Shown here piece after piece: positions 9,512 to 17,542 of a stretch of 64,000 bases of DNA. The DNA is from Jannaschia sp. CCS1 (GTDB taxonomy: Bacteria > Pseudomonadota > Alphaproteobacteria > Rhodobacterales > Rhodobacteraceae): positions 3,782,001 through 3,846,000 of the forward strand of contig NC_007802.1 of assembly GCF_000013565.1 (NCBI RefSeq), written 5' to 3'. The position numbers and the translations under genes are program-made. The notes under the pieces are model-generated. The model was not told the origin of the DNA. It worked only from the letters and a program-made list of their open reading frames with translations, and did no database searches. The stretch's first letter is position 1. Every line of letters begins with the position of its first letter.

Positions 9512-9902
9512 CCTCCTCTGCCCCCGCCGCGGTTACATCAACCTCGACCCTATAGCACGGCCGTCCCAAGGCCTGGACCACAACGAGTGTCCATGGCGGC
9601 CTATGCTCACCGACCACTCTTTCGTGCACTTTGACATAGCTGTCGATGTTCTCCTCTCCGACGATGTAGCTCGTGACCTTGACCACGTCGGTAATGCCAA
9701 AGTGCTTTTCCGCGAGGATGGTGAGGATGTTGCGCCAGGCCAGTTCTGATTGCTCAGTTACACCTGCCGGGCAGCTCCCATCGGGGCGTTCGCCCAACTG
9801 TCCAGAAAGCGTCAGCCATGCTGCCCCCGGCGCAACATAGAATGCATGGTTGTAGTGGCTGGCGGGGGCTGCGATAGCGTGGGGATTGATGGGTAAATGC
9901 AT
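9507..9902 (-). CDS. RidA/YjgF/Rid-family protein
   Basis: 131 residues, the usual Rid length. Seen: HAFYVAPGAAWLTLSGQLG, then TEQSELAWRNILTILAEKHFGITDVVKVTSYIV and HRPPWTLVVVQALGRPCYRVEVDVTA. Rid proteins are small trimers; RidA itself hydrolyses reactive enamine/imine intermediates, and other subgroups serve in catabolic pathways. The Arg of the RidA signature is present as GRPCYRVEVD, so imine deaminase activity is possible. Last gene of a seven-gene minus-strand cluster; start ATG 9902 with AAGG upstream. Its 3' end abuts the restriction-locus debris. Confidence 0.88.
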   Translation of the reverse strand: MHLPINPHAIAAPASHYNHAFYVAPGAAWLTLSGQLGERPDGSCPAGVTEQSELAWRNILTILAEKHFGITDVVKVTSYIVGEENIDSYVKVHERVVGEHRPPWTLVVVQALGRPCYRVEVDVTAAGAEEV

Positions 9903-9931
9903 GGTTTCTGCCTTTCGAATTGCCAGCTTTT

Positions 9932-10318
9932 CTACGAGGGTCGCTCCTGCGTGCTCAAACGCCATCCCCAGACACCCGTAATCAGGATTCCAAGATTGCC
10001 GGCAAAGTCGAGGAGCATCCATTGGTTCAGGACTGGCTCCACAAAAACGAACCAATAGTTGAAGACGAAGAATGGAATGGAACCGGCTAACCCAAAAACC
10101 AGAAATGTCATGGGGGTAAACCGTACGGTCATAATCAGCGTACCAGTTAAGACAGCTTGGGCGCCAAAGCATCCCATGAGAAAGCGCGCCTGGTCGGTGG
10201 CAATTGAAAATTCTGGCAGAAAAGTCAAACGGATGACCATTCCAGGAGCCAAGAGGCACCAGCCTCCGAGCAGGAGAAAGATGAGGGACAGGCAGATTTG
10301 AAGCCTTTGAGCAGTCAT
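9932..10318 (-). CDS. Small four-helix membrane protein of unknown function
   Basis: 128 residues with four predicted membrane segments, near 4-24, 40-60, 65-87 and 98-117. No catalytic motif is recognised. The start ATG 10318 is preceded by AAGGAA with good spacing; 17 further codons upstream are rejected. It lies 29 bp before the Rid gene and 78 bp after the methyltransferase gene in the same cluster, suggesting co-transcription. Function unknown; an accessory membrane protein for the cluster's pathway is possible. Confidence 0.75.
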   Translation of the reverse strand: MTAQRLQICLSLIFLLLGGWCLLAPGMVIRLTFLPEFSIATDQARFLMGCFGAQAVLTGTLIMTVRFTPMTFLVFGLAGSIPFFVFNYWFVFVEPVLNQWMLLDFAGNLGILITGVWGWRLSTQERPS

Positions 10319-10396
10319 GATGTCGTTCCTTCTGGTCGTCTGTTTGTGGCAGTCGCAAATGACGGTCAAACGAAAATTAACGGTCGTAGAATGGGC

Positions 10397-11101
10397 TCAC
10401 GGCGGGTTGCGCTTGCTGATCCAGCATCGATACCAGAGTGTTCGAAACACCTCTTGCGGCTCGATAAGTCCAGCTTCCGAAAAAAGGGCTCGGGTCCGTT
10501 CGTCCGACGCCACCGGTAGTTGCGCAATCGCTTCGAGTTCAAGACGCGTCGCGTCGGGGCAAGTTCCGACGTGTTGTGCATATTTACGGTACGCTGGGAT
10601 CAGATGATCAAAGTCTTCCACCCTGGCGACACACACATCGGCATGGATAAGCAACCCTCCGGGGACCAATCGGTCCCGAATGCTCCTTAAATAGGCCAGC
10701 TTTGCGCCGTCGTCAGAGATATGGTGCATCACAAGGAGGGATGTCGCGACGTCGAAGGAAGACCCGCGCGGAAGATCCTCAGCTTTACCAGCTATGAAAG
10801 TAACATTGCTTTTTGATGGGCATGCCTCGGCTGCCAGCCTCGCTGTTTCAAGGTTCCTTGCGGACGGATCAACCGCCGTGATCTCCACCGCGATGTTGTT
10901 TTGCAGCAATTTTTCGATCTCACGCCCGCCGCCGGCACCCACGATCAGAACACGTGCCCGCGCCTCGGCGTAGCTCGCGACCAGAGCGCTCATGACCCAA
11001 TACATTGCATCAAGACCGGGAACACTGTCTCGCATCGCCCGATACATTGCGAGGCGATCATGTCTGCGCTCGTTCGCTTTTGGCTGTCGGTCCGTCGTCA
11101 T
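10397..11101 (-). CDS. Class I SAM-dependent methyltransferase
   Basis: 234 residues. Motif I reads VLIVGAGGGREIEKLL near residues 51-66, followed by the acidic post-I VDPSARNLETA, then the motif-II/III region FDVATSLLVMHHI and LVPGGLLIHADV. It therefore binds SAM in a Rossmann fold. The acceptor is unknown. Fifth gene of the minus-strand cluster starting at 14432, with no strong ribosome-binding site at ATG 11101 (GGGGAAG only). Likely methylates a small molecule made or degraded by the cluster's flavin monooxygenase (inference). Confidence 0.85.
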   Translation of the reverse strand: MTTDRQPKANERRHDRLAMYRAMRDSVPGLDAMYWVMSALVASYAEARARVLIVGAGGGREIEKLLQNNIAVEITAVDPSARNLETARLAAEACPSKSNVTFIAGKAEDLPRGSSFDVATSLLVMHHISDDGAKLAYLRSIRDRLVPGGLLIHADVCVARVEDFDHLIPAYRKYAQHVGTCPDATRLELEAIAQLPVASDERTRALFSEAGLIEPQEVFRTLWYRCWISKRNPP

Positions 11102-11213
11102 CCCACTTCCCCGGTCGAAGGCCTCCAGTTTGAAAGCTTTTGCGGTTGACTAAGGTAGCGGGGCCAGTGATTGGCCGACCCGCGCCATTTGGCAAAGATG
11201 TTCATGCGCCTGG

Positions 11214-11843
11214 TTAGCCTTGCCCGCGCAGGGCGCGGATCGGCATCGGTGCTGCCGGGACGCTAGGATCCCATTCCGTATGGTCTTCTTCAACCGCCGC
11301 TGAGCCGTTGTCACTTCCATCCAGCTCGATCTGCAATCGCACGCCATAGCCGTCGCTCATCCCCAGCATCACCTGATCGAGCGACGCCGGAACATCTGCA
11401 TAATCGCCGGTGCCACCGGTGATGGCACGCGTGACCGCCGCGCCGGGATCAGCAAGCTCGACCCCATGGCTGATCAACAGGTCACCATCATCAAAACGAT
11501 AGATTTGCCGGGTGATCACCATTGCGCCGGTTTCGGTGCGCATGCCGTCCGCGACGAAATAGCCGTCACAGGTCCATTCACCGATGACAAGATCGGGAAA
11601 GGCCGGGTCGCCGTTGGGCTGCGTGCCTTCGACCCCACCGTCGAGTGTGCCAGCCGGATAGATATAGCCCTGTGTGATGAAGGCATTGCCGTAGGCAGGC
11701 ATCCCGTCTTCGAATACGGGCGCCTCGGCGTAGACGAAGCGCGTGAGGTCCTCCGCCACATCGAAGGCAGCGAGTGGTTCCGCATGGGCCGCAAGCGGAG
11801 TGACAGACAAGAGGGCCGCGAAGAGTAAATTGTTCGATTTCAT
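11214..11843 (-). CDS. Secreted protein, allene-oxide-cyclase-like barrel
   Basis: 209 residues with a Sec signal peptide (MKSNNLLFAALLSVTPLAAHAEP). The strand pattern TGAMVITRQIYRF then AITGGTGDYADVPASLDQ resembles the 'GGTG-Y' turn of dirigent/allene oxide cyclase barrels, which in bacteria are mostly unassigned. ATG 11843 begins the signal peptide; a GTG 69 codons upstream is rejected. The next cluster gene upstream ends 23 bp away. Probably periplasmic or exported; ligand or substrate unknown. Confidence 0.7.
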   Translation of the reverse strand: MKSNNLLFAALLSVTPLAAHAEPLAAFDVAEDLTRFVYAEAPVFEDGMPAYGNAFITQGYIYPAGTLDGGVEGTQPNGDPAFPDLVIGEWTCDGYFVADGMRTETGAMVITRQIYRFDDGDLLISHGVELADPGAAVTRAITGGTGDYADVPASLDQVMLGMSDGYGVRLQIELDGSDNGSAAVEEDHTEWDPSVPAAPMPIRALRGQG

Positions 11844-11866
11844 TAGAGTGATCCTATTTGAGAGGT

Positions 11867-13090
11867 TTACGATACGGATGCGTCCGCCACTGCGGTGCGT
11901 TGAAGTGCGGTGCGCGATTGCTGCGCGCCGGTCGTCCCGAGAACCGTGGCGTGGCTTGCGTCCACTGCGATGGCGGTCGCGATCCGCTCGGCCGCGATGC
12001 CTGCGGCATCGAAGAAGCCAGTGAAGATCGGCTTGAAGCCGGTAAACCACAGGCCCGGATTGTCGGGATCACGTTCCCCCAGAGGACGGATGGGATATCC
12101 GGCATCATCGAGCACGCCGAGAGGGCTTAGAAGCGGTGTAAGACCAGTCCGGTAACCTGTCGCGGCGATCACCACATCGGGTTGCCAAGACGAGCCGTCT
12201 GATAGGAAGACATCTTCGCCATCGAAACGGTCTACACGGGGAACGATCTGGAACCGCCCTTCCTTCAGCGCGGCGACAAAGCCGTCATCAATCGCGAAGG
12301 TCACGCCGTCCCGCATGAGCCGGGTGCCACCACCCTCTGAGTGGCGCGTCAACCCATAGCGCCGTAGGTTGCCCAGAAACAGCCACTCGGTCAGTCGGAA
12401 GGCCGGGTCGAGAACGCTGACCGGCAAGGCCGCAAAGACCCGCGCCAGCCGATGCAGAGGGAAGCCGAAGATCGTTTTCGGTACGACAGACGGACCGTGG
12501 CGCACAGAAACCATGACCATGTCCGGGCGGTTTTGCGCCAGGTGATTGAGCACATCTGTACCGGAATTCCCGGCCCCCACGACCAGCACGGACTCACCAT
12601 CGAAGCGAGACACGTCACCCAGATCGGCCGAGTGCAGGACCTCACCCTTGAAACCCTCCAAGCCAGGCCAGTCCGGGACATGCGGTATCCGTTCGCGACC
12701 GGTTGCGATGACCACATTCTCAGCCTCATACGCGCCGTTCCTGGTGGCCACACGCCATCCGCCCGGAATCCGCATAACTTCGGTCACCTCTGCGCCAAAA
12801 TGGATCGGCGCGTCCAGCCCCATGGCATAGGCCTCAAGATGCCCGACGACGGTGTCCCGCTTCAGATAAACGCCATCGGTCTCTGGGGCCGCTTGGCCCG
12901 GAAGGCCCGCGAAGCGACGATGAATATTAAGCCTCAGCGCCGGGTGGCGGCTGCGCCAGGGTTCGGCAACCCGGTCCCGGGCCTCCAGCACGGTAACCGG
13001 CAGGCCGCGCTCTGCAAGCGCCCGCGCTGTGGCCAGCCCGGAAAGCCCGGCGCCGATCACCAGCGTGCTGCCGCGATTGTTCGTTTTCAT
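11867..13090 (-). CDS. Flavin-containing monooxygenase (YUCCA/CzcO-like)
   Basis: 407 residues. The FAD-binding GAGLSG lies at residues 13-18, followed by an LEARD strand end; the NADPH-binding GAGNSG is at 172-177, and VIAATGYR lies near 310. Such class-B flavoprotein monooxygenases oxidise N- or S-containing or carbonyl substrates using NADPH and O2. ATG 13090 starts the fold directly. It sits between the secreted barrel protein and a DUF1127 gene with gaps of about 20 bp. It is the most obvious redox catalyst of the cluster; substrate unknown. Confidence 0.9.
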   Translation of the reverse strand: MKTNNRGSTLVIGAGLSGLATARALAERGLPVTVLEARDRVAEPWRSRHPALRLNIHRRFAGLPGQAAPETDGVYLKRDTVVGHLEAYAMGLDAPIHFGAEVTEVMRIPGGWRVATRNGAYEAENVVIATGRERIPHVPDWPGLEGFKGEVLHSADLGDVSRFDGESVLVVGAGNSGTDVLNHLAQNRPDMVMVSVRHGPSVVPKTIFGFPLHRLARVFAALPVSVLDPAFRLTEWLFLGNLRRYGLTRHSEGGGTRLMRDGVTFAIDDGFVAALKEGRFQIVPRVDRFDGEDVFLSDGSSWQPDVVIAATGYRTGLTPLLSPLGVLDDAGYPIRPLGERDPDNPGLWFTGFKPIFTGFFDAAGIAAERIATAIAVDASHATVLGTTGAQQSRTALQRTAVADASVS

Positions 13091-13109
13091 GGTTTGTCCT
13101 TTCTTTGGC

Positions 13110-13325
13110 TCACCGCCAACGAGGCGGGATCAATGGATCGTGTGGTGTCGCGTAGTGCTCCAGGCCCATGTCCCGGAGCAGGTGCTTTGGAAGATGAGAG
13201 AGCTCTGCCCTCTGGCTGCGCAGGTGACGTTTTTCGGCCGTAGCTGAAACCCACTTCAAAGCGTGCTGCGCGATGCTGAAGAAGGGCCGGCGCCGCGGGA
13301 AGGCGGTCGATGAAATCATGGTCAT
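13110..13325 (-). CDS. DUF1127 (YjiS-like) small protein
   Basis: 71 residues, basic. The C-terminal LSHLPKHLLRDMGLEHY matches the DUF1127 core 'L-x-x-HLLRDIGL'. DUF1127 proteins are short alphaproteobacterial proteins; some influence RNA turnover or phosphate/stress physiology. GAGG lies about nine bases before ATG 13325. Flanked by gaps of 19 and 24 bp, so almost certainly in the cluster's transcript. Its presence in a metabolic cluster is unusual. Confidence 0.75.
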   Translation of the reverse strand: MTMISSTAFPRRRPFFSIAQHALKWVSATAEKRHLRSQRAELSHLPKHLLRDMGLEHYATPHDPLIPPRWR

Positions 13326-13349
13326 GGCATTTGTCCTCGTTGACCCCGC

Positions 13350-14432
13350 TCAGGCGCGGGCGATGAAGTAGGCGTTCATGGGATCGTGCGGCAGGCGGTG
13401 TGTCTCGACCGAGGCGAAGCCGGTTTCGGCCAGATATTCCTCAGCCGTCTCAACTCCCCACATCGCACCGAGACCTGGCCCGCCCTGTCCAAGAGAAACC
13501 GGCATGCAGTGCATGCTCGAGATCGTGTAGAGAAGCGGCCCAAATGGGTTGCCGATGTTCTTTTCAAGGTCTCGCGAGCCACCGATGTCCTGCATCAGGA
13601 AGACGCCGTCGGGACGAAGGGACCGCCGTATAAGCCTGAGAAAACCCTTGGGGTCGCCTTGATCGTGAACAGCGTCGAAGGCTGTCACAAGGTCGAACGT
13701 GCCGACCGAGTGCGCAGACGACAGGTCGCGCGCCTCATATGACAGGTTGCTCAGGCCTTCGAACTGGGCCTCGGCAACGGTATCCGCGAACGCGTCTTCA
13801 CAGAGATCGAATCCGTGGAACCGGCTGTTCGGGAATGCCTTGGCCAGCGTCATCATCGCCCGCCCGCCGCCGCAGCCGAAATCGGCCACGTCGATGCCAT
13901 GTTCAAGCCGTTCAACAAGACCGTCCACCACCGGCAGGATCGCTTTCGTCAGGTTGGCGACAGTCAACTGCGCGCTGTCTTCCGCCATGACCTCGTGGAA
14001 CCGGTCGAAATCGTGGTAGCAGAGGCCTTGGCCCGTGCGGAACCGCTCTAGGAGCTTGTCCTCTACCGATGCCGCGAGACCGATGAATTGGGTCGTTACC
14101 GCCATGTTGTCAGGGCTCGACGCACGGGTCAGGAAGGCCGCATGTTCGGCCGGCAGCGTGTAGCTTGTCGCGACCGGATCGTATGCGACCACACCTGAGG
14201 TCACCATCACGCCGAGCCATTCGCGCAGATAGCGCTCGTTCACGCCGATCTTGTCGGCAAGAGCCTGCGAGGTGACGTCGGGATTGGCTGCCATACCGTC
14301 GAACAGGCCAGAGCGATGACCAAGCGACGTCATCACGGCCAGGGCCCCTTCGTTCAGGGTGCCGACAAAGCGCTGGGCAAAAGCCTCGGCCTTCGATTGA
14401 TCGAATGGAAGGGTCTGGTTCTGATAGGTCAT
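13350..14432 (-). CDS. Winged-helix SAM-dependent methyltransferase (Rv2258c-like)
   Basis: 360 residues. The N-terminal winged-helix part (about 20-90) reads TLNEGALAVMTSLGHRSGLFDGMA, then ALADKIGVNERYLREWLGVMVTSGVV. The C-terminal Rossmann domain has DVADFGCGGGRAMM near residue 180 and FDLVTAFDAVHDQGDPKGFL. This architecture is known from O-methyltransferase-like proteins in which the helix domain serves dimerisation rather than DNA binding. GAGGAG upstream of ATG 14432 fixes the start. First gene of the minus-strand cluster, divergent from the GlxA regulator. Confidence 0.88.
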   Translation of the reverse strand: MTYQNQTLPFDQSKAEAFAQRFVGTLNEGALAVMTSLGHRSGLFDGMAANPDVTSQALADKIGVNERYLREWLGVMVTSGVVAYDPVATSYTLPAEHAAFLTRASSPDNMAVTTQFIGLAASVEDKLLERFRTGQGLCYHDFDRFHEVMAEDSAQLTVANLTKAILPVVDGLVERLEHGIDVADFGCGGGRAMMTLAKAFPNSRFHGFDLCEDAFADTVAEAQFEGLSNLSYEARDLSSAHSVGTFDLVTAFDAVHDQGDPKGFLRLIRRSLRPDGVFLMQDIGGSRDLEKNIGNPFGPLLYTISSMHCMPVSLGQGGPGLGAMWGVETAEEYLAETGFASVETHRLPHDPMNAYFIARA

Positions 14433-14558
14433 CTTGTGCTCCTCGGATTTGTGAAACACGGCAAAATCTGCCGCTGTCCTGAACGTCGTGATGGACCACG
14501 CCCCCGAGTCGCGTTAGAAGAAGAAAGGAAGAAACCGGTGGTTATCGGACCCAGATTA

Positions 14559-14570
14559 GGGAAAATTCCC
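14559..14570. promoter_or_regulatory. Inverted repeat over the glxA-like ribosome-binding site
   Basis: GGGAAAATTCCC (5-bp arms, 2-bp centre) lies four bases before the GlxA-like start codon and includes its only purine-rich ribosome-binding sequence. It could be an autoregulatory operator or affect translation. Position and symmetry are seen; function is inferred. Confidence 0.3.
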
Positions 14571-14574
14571 CTGC

Positions 14575-15585
14575 ATGAGCATCAAAACAACCGTGATCGG
14601 ATCACCACTCGCCGGAACGTCTGTTCTGTTTTGCATCCTCGACGTCCTCGCGTCCGTAGGGCGAGACTGGGAGATGTTGCATGGGCTGCCTGCTCAGGTG
14701 CCGGTCTTCCAAGTCAGCCTCAGAACCGCTGACGGCGCGCCCTATTGGGATGTGAACGGACGCAAAATTACGCCCGACGCAAGGCTCGATGAAGACCCTG
14801 CACCGGACCTCATCATCGTGCCGGACATGCACTTTGATCCCAACGCCGGGTTTCCCGAGGACTATCGAAAGATGGCGAACTGGCTCGTCGCGGCGTATGA
14901 GCGCGGCGCCATCGTGACGTCCGTCTGTTCCGGGGCGGTTCTGCTGGGTGCGGCTGGGTTGCTCGACGGCAAGGAGGCCACCACACATTGGGGCTATGCG
15001 GAAATGCTAGGCCGCAATTTCCCCGACGTGAAGGTTTGTCGAGAACGCATCTTGGTGCCCGCCGGTGAGGGCCATAGGGTCGTGACCGCAGGCGGCGTCT
15101 CGGCTTGGGCCGATTTGATGCTCTATCTCATTGCTCGGTATGCAGGCACAGACGAAGCCCGGCGCATTGCCAAGATCTACCTGATCGACCCGCACAGCGA
15201 AGGGCAGTTGACCTATGCCTCGCTTACGTCGGGTCGCCAACACGACGACCAATTGATTGCAAAGGCCCAAGTTTGGGCTGCACAGAACTACGATGCATCA
15301 AGTCCGGTTGCTGCCATGGCCGAACAGGCCCACATGACTGAGCGTGGTTTTCTGCGTCGGTTCAAGAAGGCAACGGGACAGGCCCCGACGGATTACATTC
15401 AGACTCTCCGGATCGAAGAAGCAAAGCAACTGCTGGAAACGACCGCCATGCCAATCGAGGATATATCGACCGAGGTCGGTTATTCCGAGCCGTCAAGTTT
15501 CCGCGCCGCATTTCGAAAGCGCGTTGGGATATCGGCATCTGCCTATCGCAAGAAATGGCACGCCTTGGCGCCGACAGGGTTATGA
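14575..15585 (+). CDS. GlxA-family transcriptional regulator (DJ-1/PfpI domain plus AraC HTH)
   Basis: 336 residues. The N-terminal DJ-1/PfpI-like domain (about 1-200) has the nucleophile-elbow sequence TSVCSGAVLLG with C118. The C-terminal AraC double helix-turn-helix (about 225-330) includes MAEQAHMTERGFLRRFKKATG and IEDISTEVGYSEPSSFRAAFRKRVG. GlxA-type regulators usually activate adjacent genes in response to a metabolite. The 142-bp divergent gap to the seven-gene cluster makes that cluster the probable target. Its stop codon abuts the integrase remnant. Confidence 0.9.
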   Translation: MSIKTTVIGSPLAGTSVLFCILDVLASVGRDWEMLHGLPAQVPVFQVSLRTADGAPYWDVNGRKITPDARLDEDPAPDLIIVPDMHFDPNAGFPEDYRKMANWLVAAYERGAIVTSVCSGAVLLGAAGLLDGKEATTHWGYAEMLGRNFPDVKVCRERILVPAGEGHRVVTAGGVSAWADLMLYLIARYAGTDEARRIAKIYLIDPHSEGQLTYASLTSGRQHDDQLIAKAQVWAAQNYDASSPVAAMAEQAHMTERGFLRRFKKATGQAPTDYIQTLRIEEAKQLLETTAMPIEDISTEVGYSEPSSFRAAFRKRVGISASAYRKKWHALAPTGL

Positions 15586-15794
15586 ACCACCGTTCGTGTC
15601 CACCCCGCGTTCTTTCATATCCAATTGAAACCCACGCAGCTTCTCCGGTGTCGCACTATCCGGCGAATGGCCCAGATATCGCGTGAACTCCCTTGTTGCT
15701 CGCAGATACGTCGTCTGCGTCTTGGGTTGCAGCCCTTGATCCGCATGTCTTCAAGATAACACTGGCGCAGCTTCGGCACATAATGGTCCGTCAT
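15580..15794 (-). pseudogene. Tyrosine recombinase N-terminal fragment, frameshifted
   Basis: Read on the minus strand, 15794 gives MTDHYVPKLRQCYLEDMRIKG. After loss of one G near 15731-15737 it resumes in another frame as LQPKTQTTYLRATREFTRYL and GHSPDSATPEKLRGFQLDMK, ending at a TAA that overlaps the GlxA gene end. This is the core-binding start of a phage-type/IS91-associated tyrosine recombinase. The catalytic domain is absent. It marks an old integration or rearrangement boundary directly behind the GlxA gene. Confidence 0.7.
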
Positions 15795-16132
15795 CGGAAC
15801 CTTCTGAAATCAGATTGAGAGGTCCACATCGTCAGACAGGCGCGCTCATCCACAAAATACACTGTCGAATTAATGCGCAGTTATTGCTGCAAGCGCCAAT
15901 ACCGCGAGAGCGATTTCGTCCTTGACCCGCCAAGCAGTCCCTCGGCGATCCAACTATTTGCATCAGCAGCGAACGTCTCCTTCAGCGGGCCGCAGTGCAG
16001 CGTTCGTGGTAGTCGACGGATGGCAGCTATGGGCCGCTCGTGTCGCGGCCAAAGTCACGATAGAGCAATTGCAATGCCACATCCTATGACCGCCCTTTAT
16101 GACTGACCATCCGCATTGGCGCGAACAAGTTG
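15795..16132. other. Gene-free stretch with dispersed-repeat motifs
   Basis: 338 bp with no supported gene. Around 16018-16036 it holds ATGGCAGCTATGGGCCGC, a variant of the repeat core seen at 23643, 30588 and 42165. No promoter or terminator is clear. Confidence 0.45.
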
Positions 16133-16678
16133 CTAATTGCCTAAGCGGCCCGCAATCACCCCGGTCAAGTCCGATGCATTGATGTCGCCGTATGCAAAAA
16201 GTTCCAGCGCGCTGGTCATGCTGGTGTTGCCGGAGCGAACATCTGCTACCAACGACTGACGGGCTGCATCCAGATCGGTTTGCAGCTCTACTGGGATGAT
16301 TTGAATGAGCTGTGCGTCAAGCAAAACCAGAAACTCTGCCGCTTCCGCGTCGGATAATCGCGCTCCTTGAACGGCTGGCAGCACATCCGCCAACCAGTCA
16401 CCCAAAGCCACCGCATTTGCATAGTGGCGTATGTCATTTCGAGTTTCAAATGCGCTAAGGAAATCGGGGGCGGGCACTGTTATTTCTGGTCCGTGCCGCA
16501 AGGCGGCGAGGGATCTCGCAATAGGCGCTGCGTTTCTGTGCTCCATTTGGGCCATCATCGCCTCACCTTCGGAGCTGATAATTGGAGAGTCTTCCCAGAG
16601 CGTACGCCCTTGCGGAGTTACGATAAGAACCCCACCGACGATGGCAAGGACGACTAAGATGAGTGCGAAAAGCTTCAT
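16133..16678 (-). CDS. Membrane-anchored protein of unknown function
   Basis: 181 residues. One N-terminal hydrophobic helix (MKLFALILVVLAIVGGVLIV) acts as a signal or anchor; the rest is a mostly helical, acidic, presumably periplasmic domain. No family motif is recognised. ATG 16678 has only AGGTG nearby. Stand-alone, between repeat-bearing DNA and a nuclease gene on the same strand 201 bp away. The composition and the consistent membrane anchor support a real gene. Confidence 0.65.
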   Translation of the reverse strand: MKLFALILVVLAIVGGVLIVTPQGRTLWEDSPIISSEGEAMMAQMEHRNAAPIARSLAALRHGPEITVPAPDFLSAFETRNDIRHYANAVALGDWLADVLPAVQGARLSDAEAAEFLVLLDAQLIQIIPVELQTDLDAARQSLVADVRSGNTSMTSALELFAYGDINASDLTGVIAGRLGN

Positions 16679-16879
16679 GCACCTGACGGTAACATGTTGC
16701 TAGACCCAAGCGGAGCACATGAATTCATCGTCTGAAAATGCGCCCAATGCCGCCTGTGGTCGGGATTTTGTTGTTTGAACACTCAAGCCTCGTACACGCG
16801 GGCGAATGTCGGCAATGCATGTTGCGAGGTCAGTATCGGCAACAACCAGTCAAGGTCTGCTATCGGCCGTTTCCAGCGT

Positions 16880-17350
16880 TCAACAGTATTCTGCAGGAGT
16901 GAAGCGCGACCTAACGTCCGGTTGCTCAAGATTTCTGTAACGCCCTCCCGATATTGCTTGGCAATCCAATGCATGACCAACAGAAACTAAGATCGCAGCT
17001 ATGTCTAAGTTGTTTCCGTCGACTTCAATGTAGCAGGTTCCAAGCAGTGGCTGCCGCATTGACGCATTCTCGACATCGCACCGCACGGTTTCGCCTTGGA
17101 GTAAGTCATGCAAGAAAGTAGCTGCTAGCCGGCCAAAACGAGTGTAGAGTTCTGGGGCATCGACACCGTACAGGCGAATTTCTGTCCTTGAGATTACAAT
17201 CGTGTCGGCGTCACGCACATATGCAGGACCAGTGATCCGCTCCGCAAAAGCGCTATCTGACATTGCCGAAAACAGGGCCGTACCTGCAATCAGCCGCATG
17301 TTTATGGTGTTACTTGCCATCGCAAAAACGCTCAACTCTAACTGCCGCAT
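16880..17350 (-). CDS. Secreted thermonuclease-like (SNase) protein
   Basis: 156 residues from the first ATG. A signal peptide appears at MRLIAGTALFSAMSDSAFA, so the functional start may be the internal ATG about 17 codons in. The SNase-fold core is GPAYVRDADTIVI then TEIRLYGVDAPEL, with the D-T and R-L-x-G-V-D-A-P-E signature of metal-dependent nucleases. The later Glu/Arg region is less clear (SGGRYRNLEQPDVRSR). Probably an exported Ca-dependent nuclease for DNA scavenging, or an inactive relative. AT-richer than neighbours. Confidence 0.75.
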   Translation of the reverse strand: MRQLELSVFAMASNTINMRLIAGTALFSAMSDSAFAERITGPAYVRDADTIVISRTEIRLYGVDAPELYTRFGRLAATFLHDLLQGETVRCDVENASMRQPLLGTCYIEVDGNNLDIAAILVSVGHALDCQAISGGRYRNLEQPDVRSRFTPAEYC

Positions 17351-17542
17351 TTTCAGTTCGCAGAGACATTACCATCCTGCGGGTTCACGATCCTTAGAAG
17401 TCACAGTATTGGCCGCACGATACACGTAAAAGCAGAAATCGTTCAAAAAAAAGCAGGTGATTTCGCGAGAACCGCTTGGTTGTAGTACGCCGTCGCCCCC
17501 GCTACAAATCCTCAGAACCACCAAGAACAACAGGGCCATACC

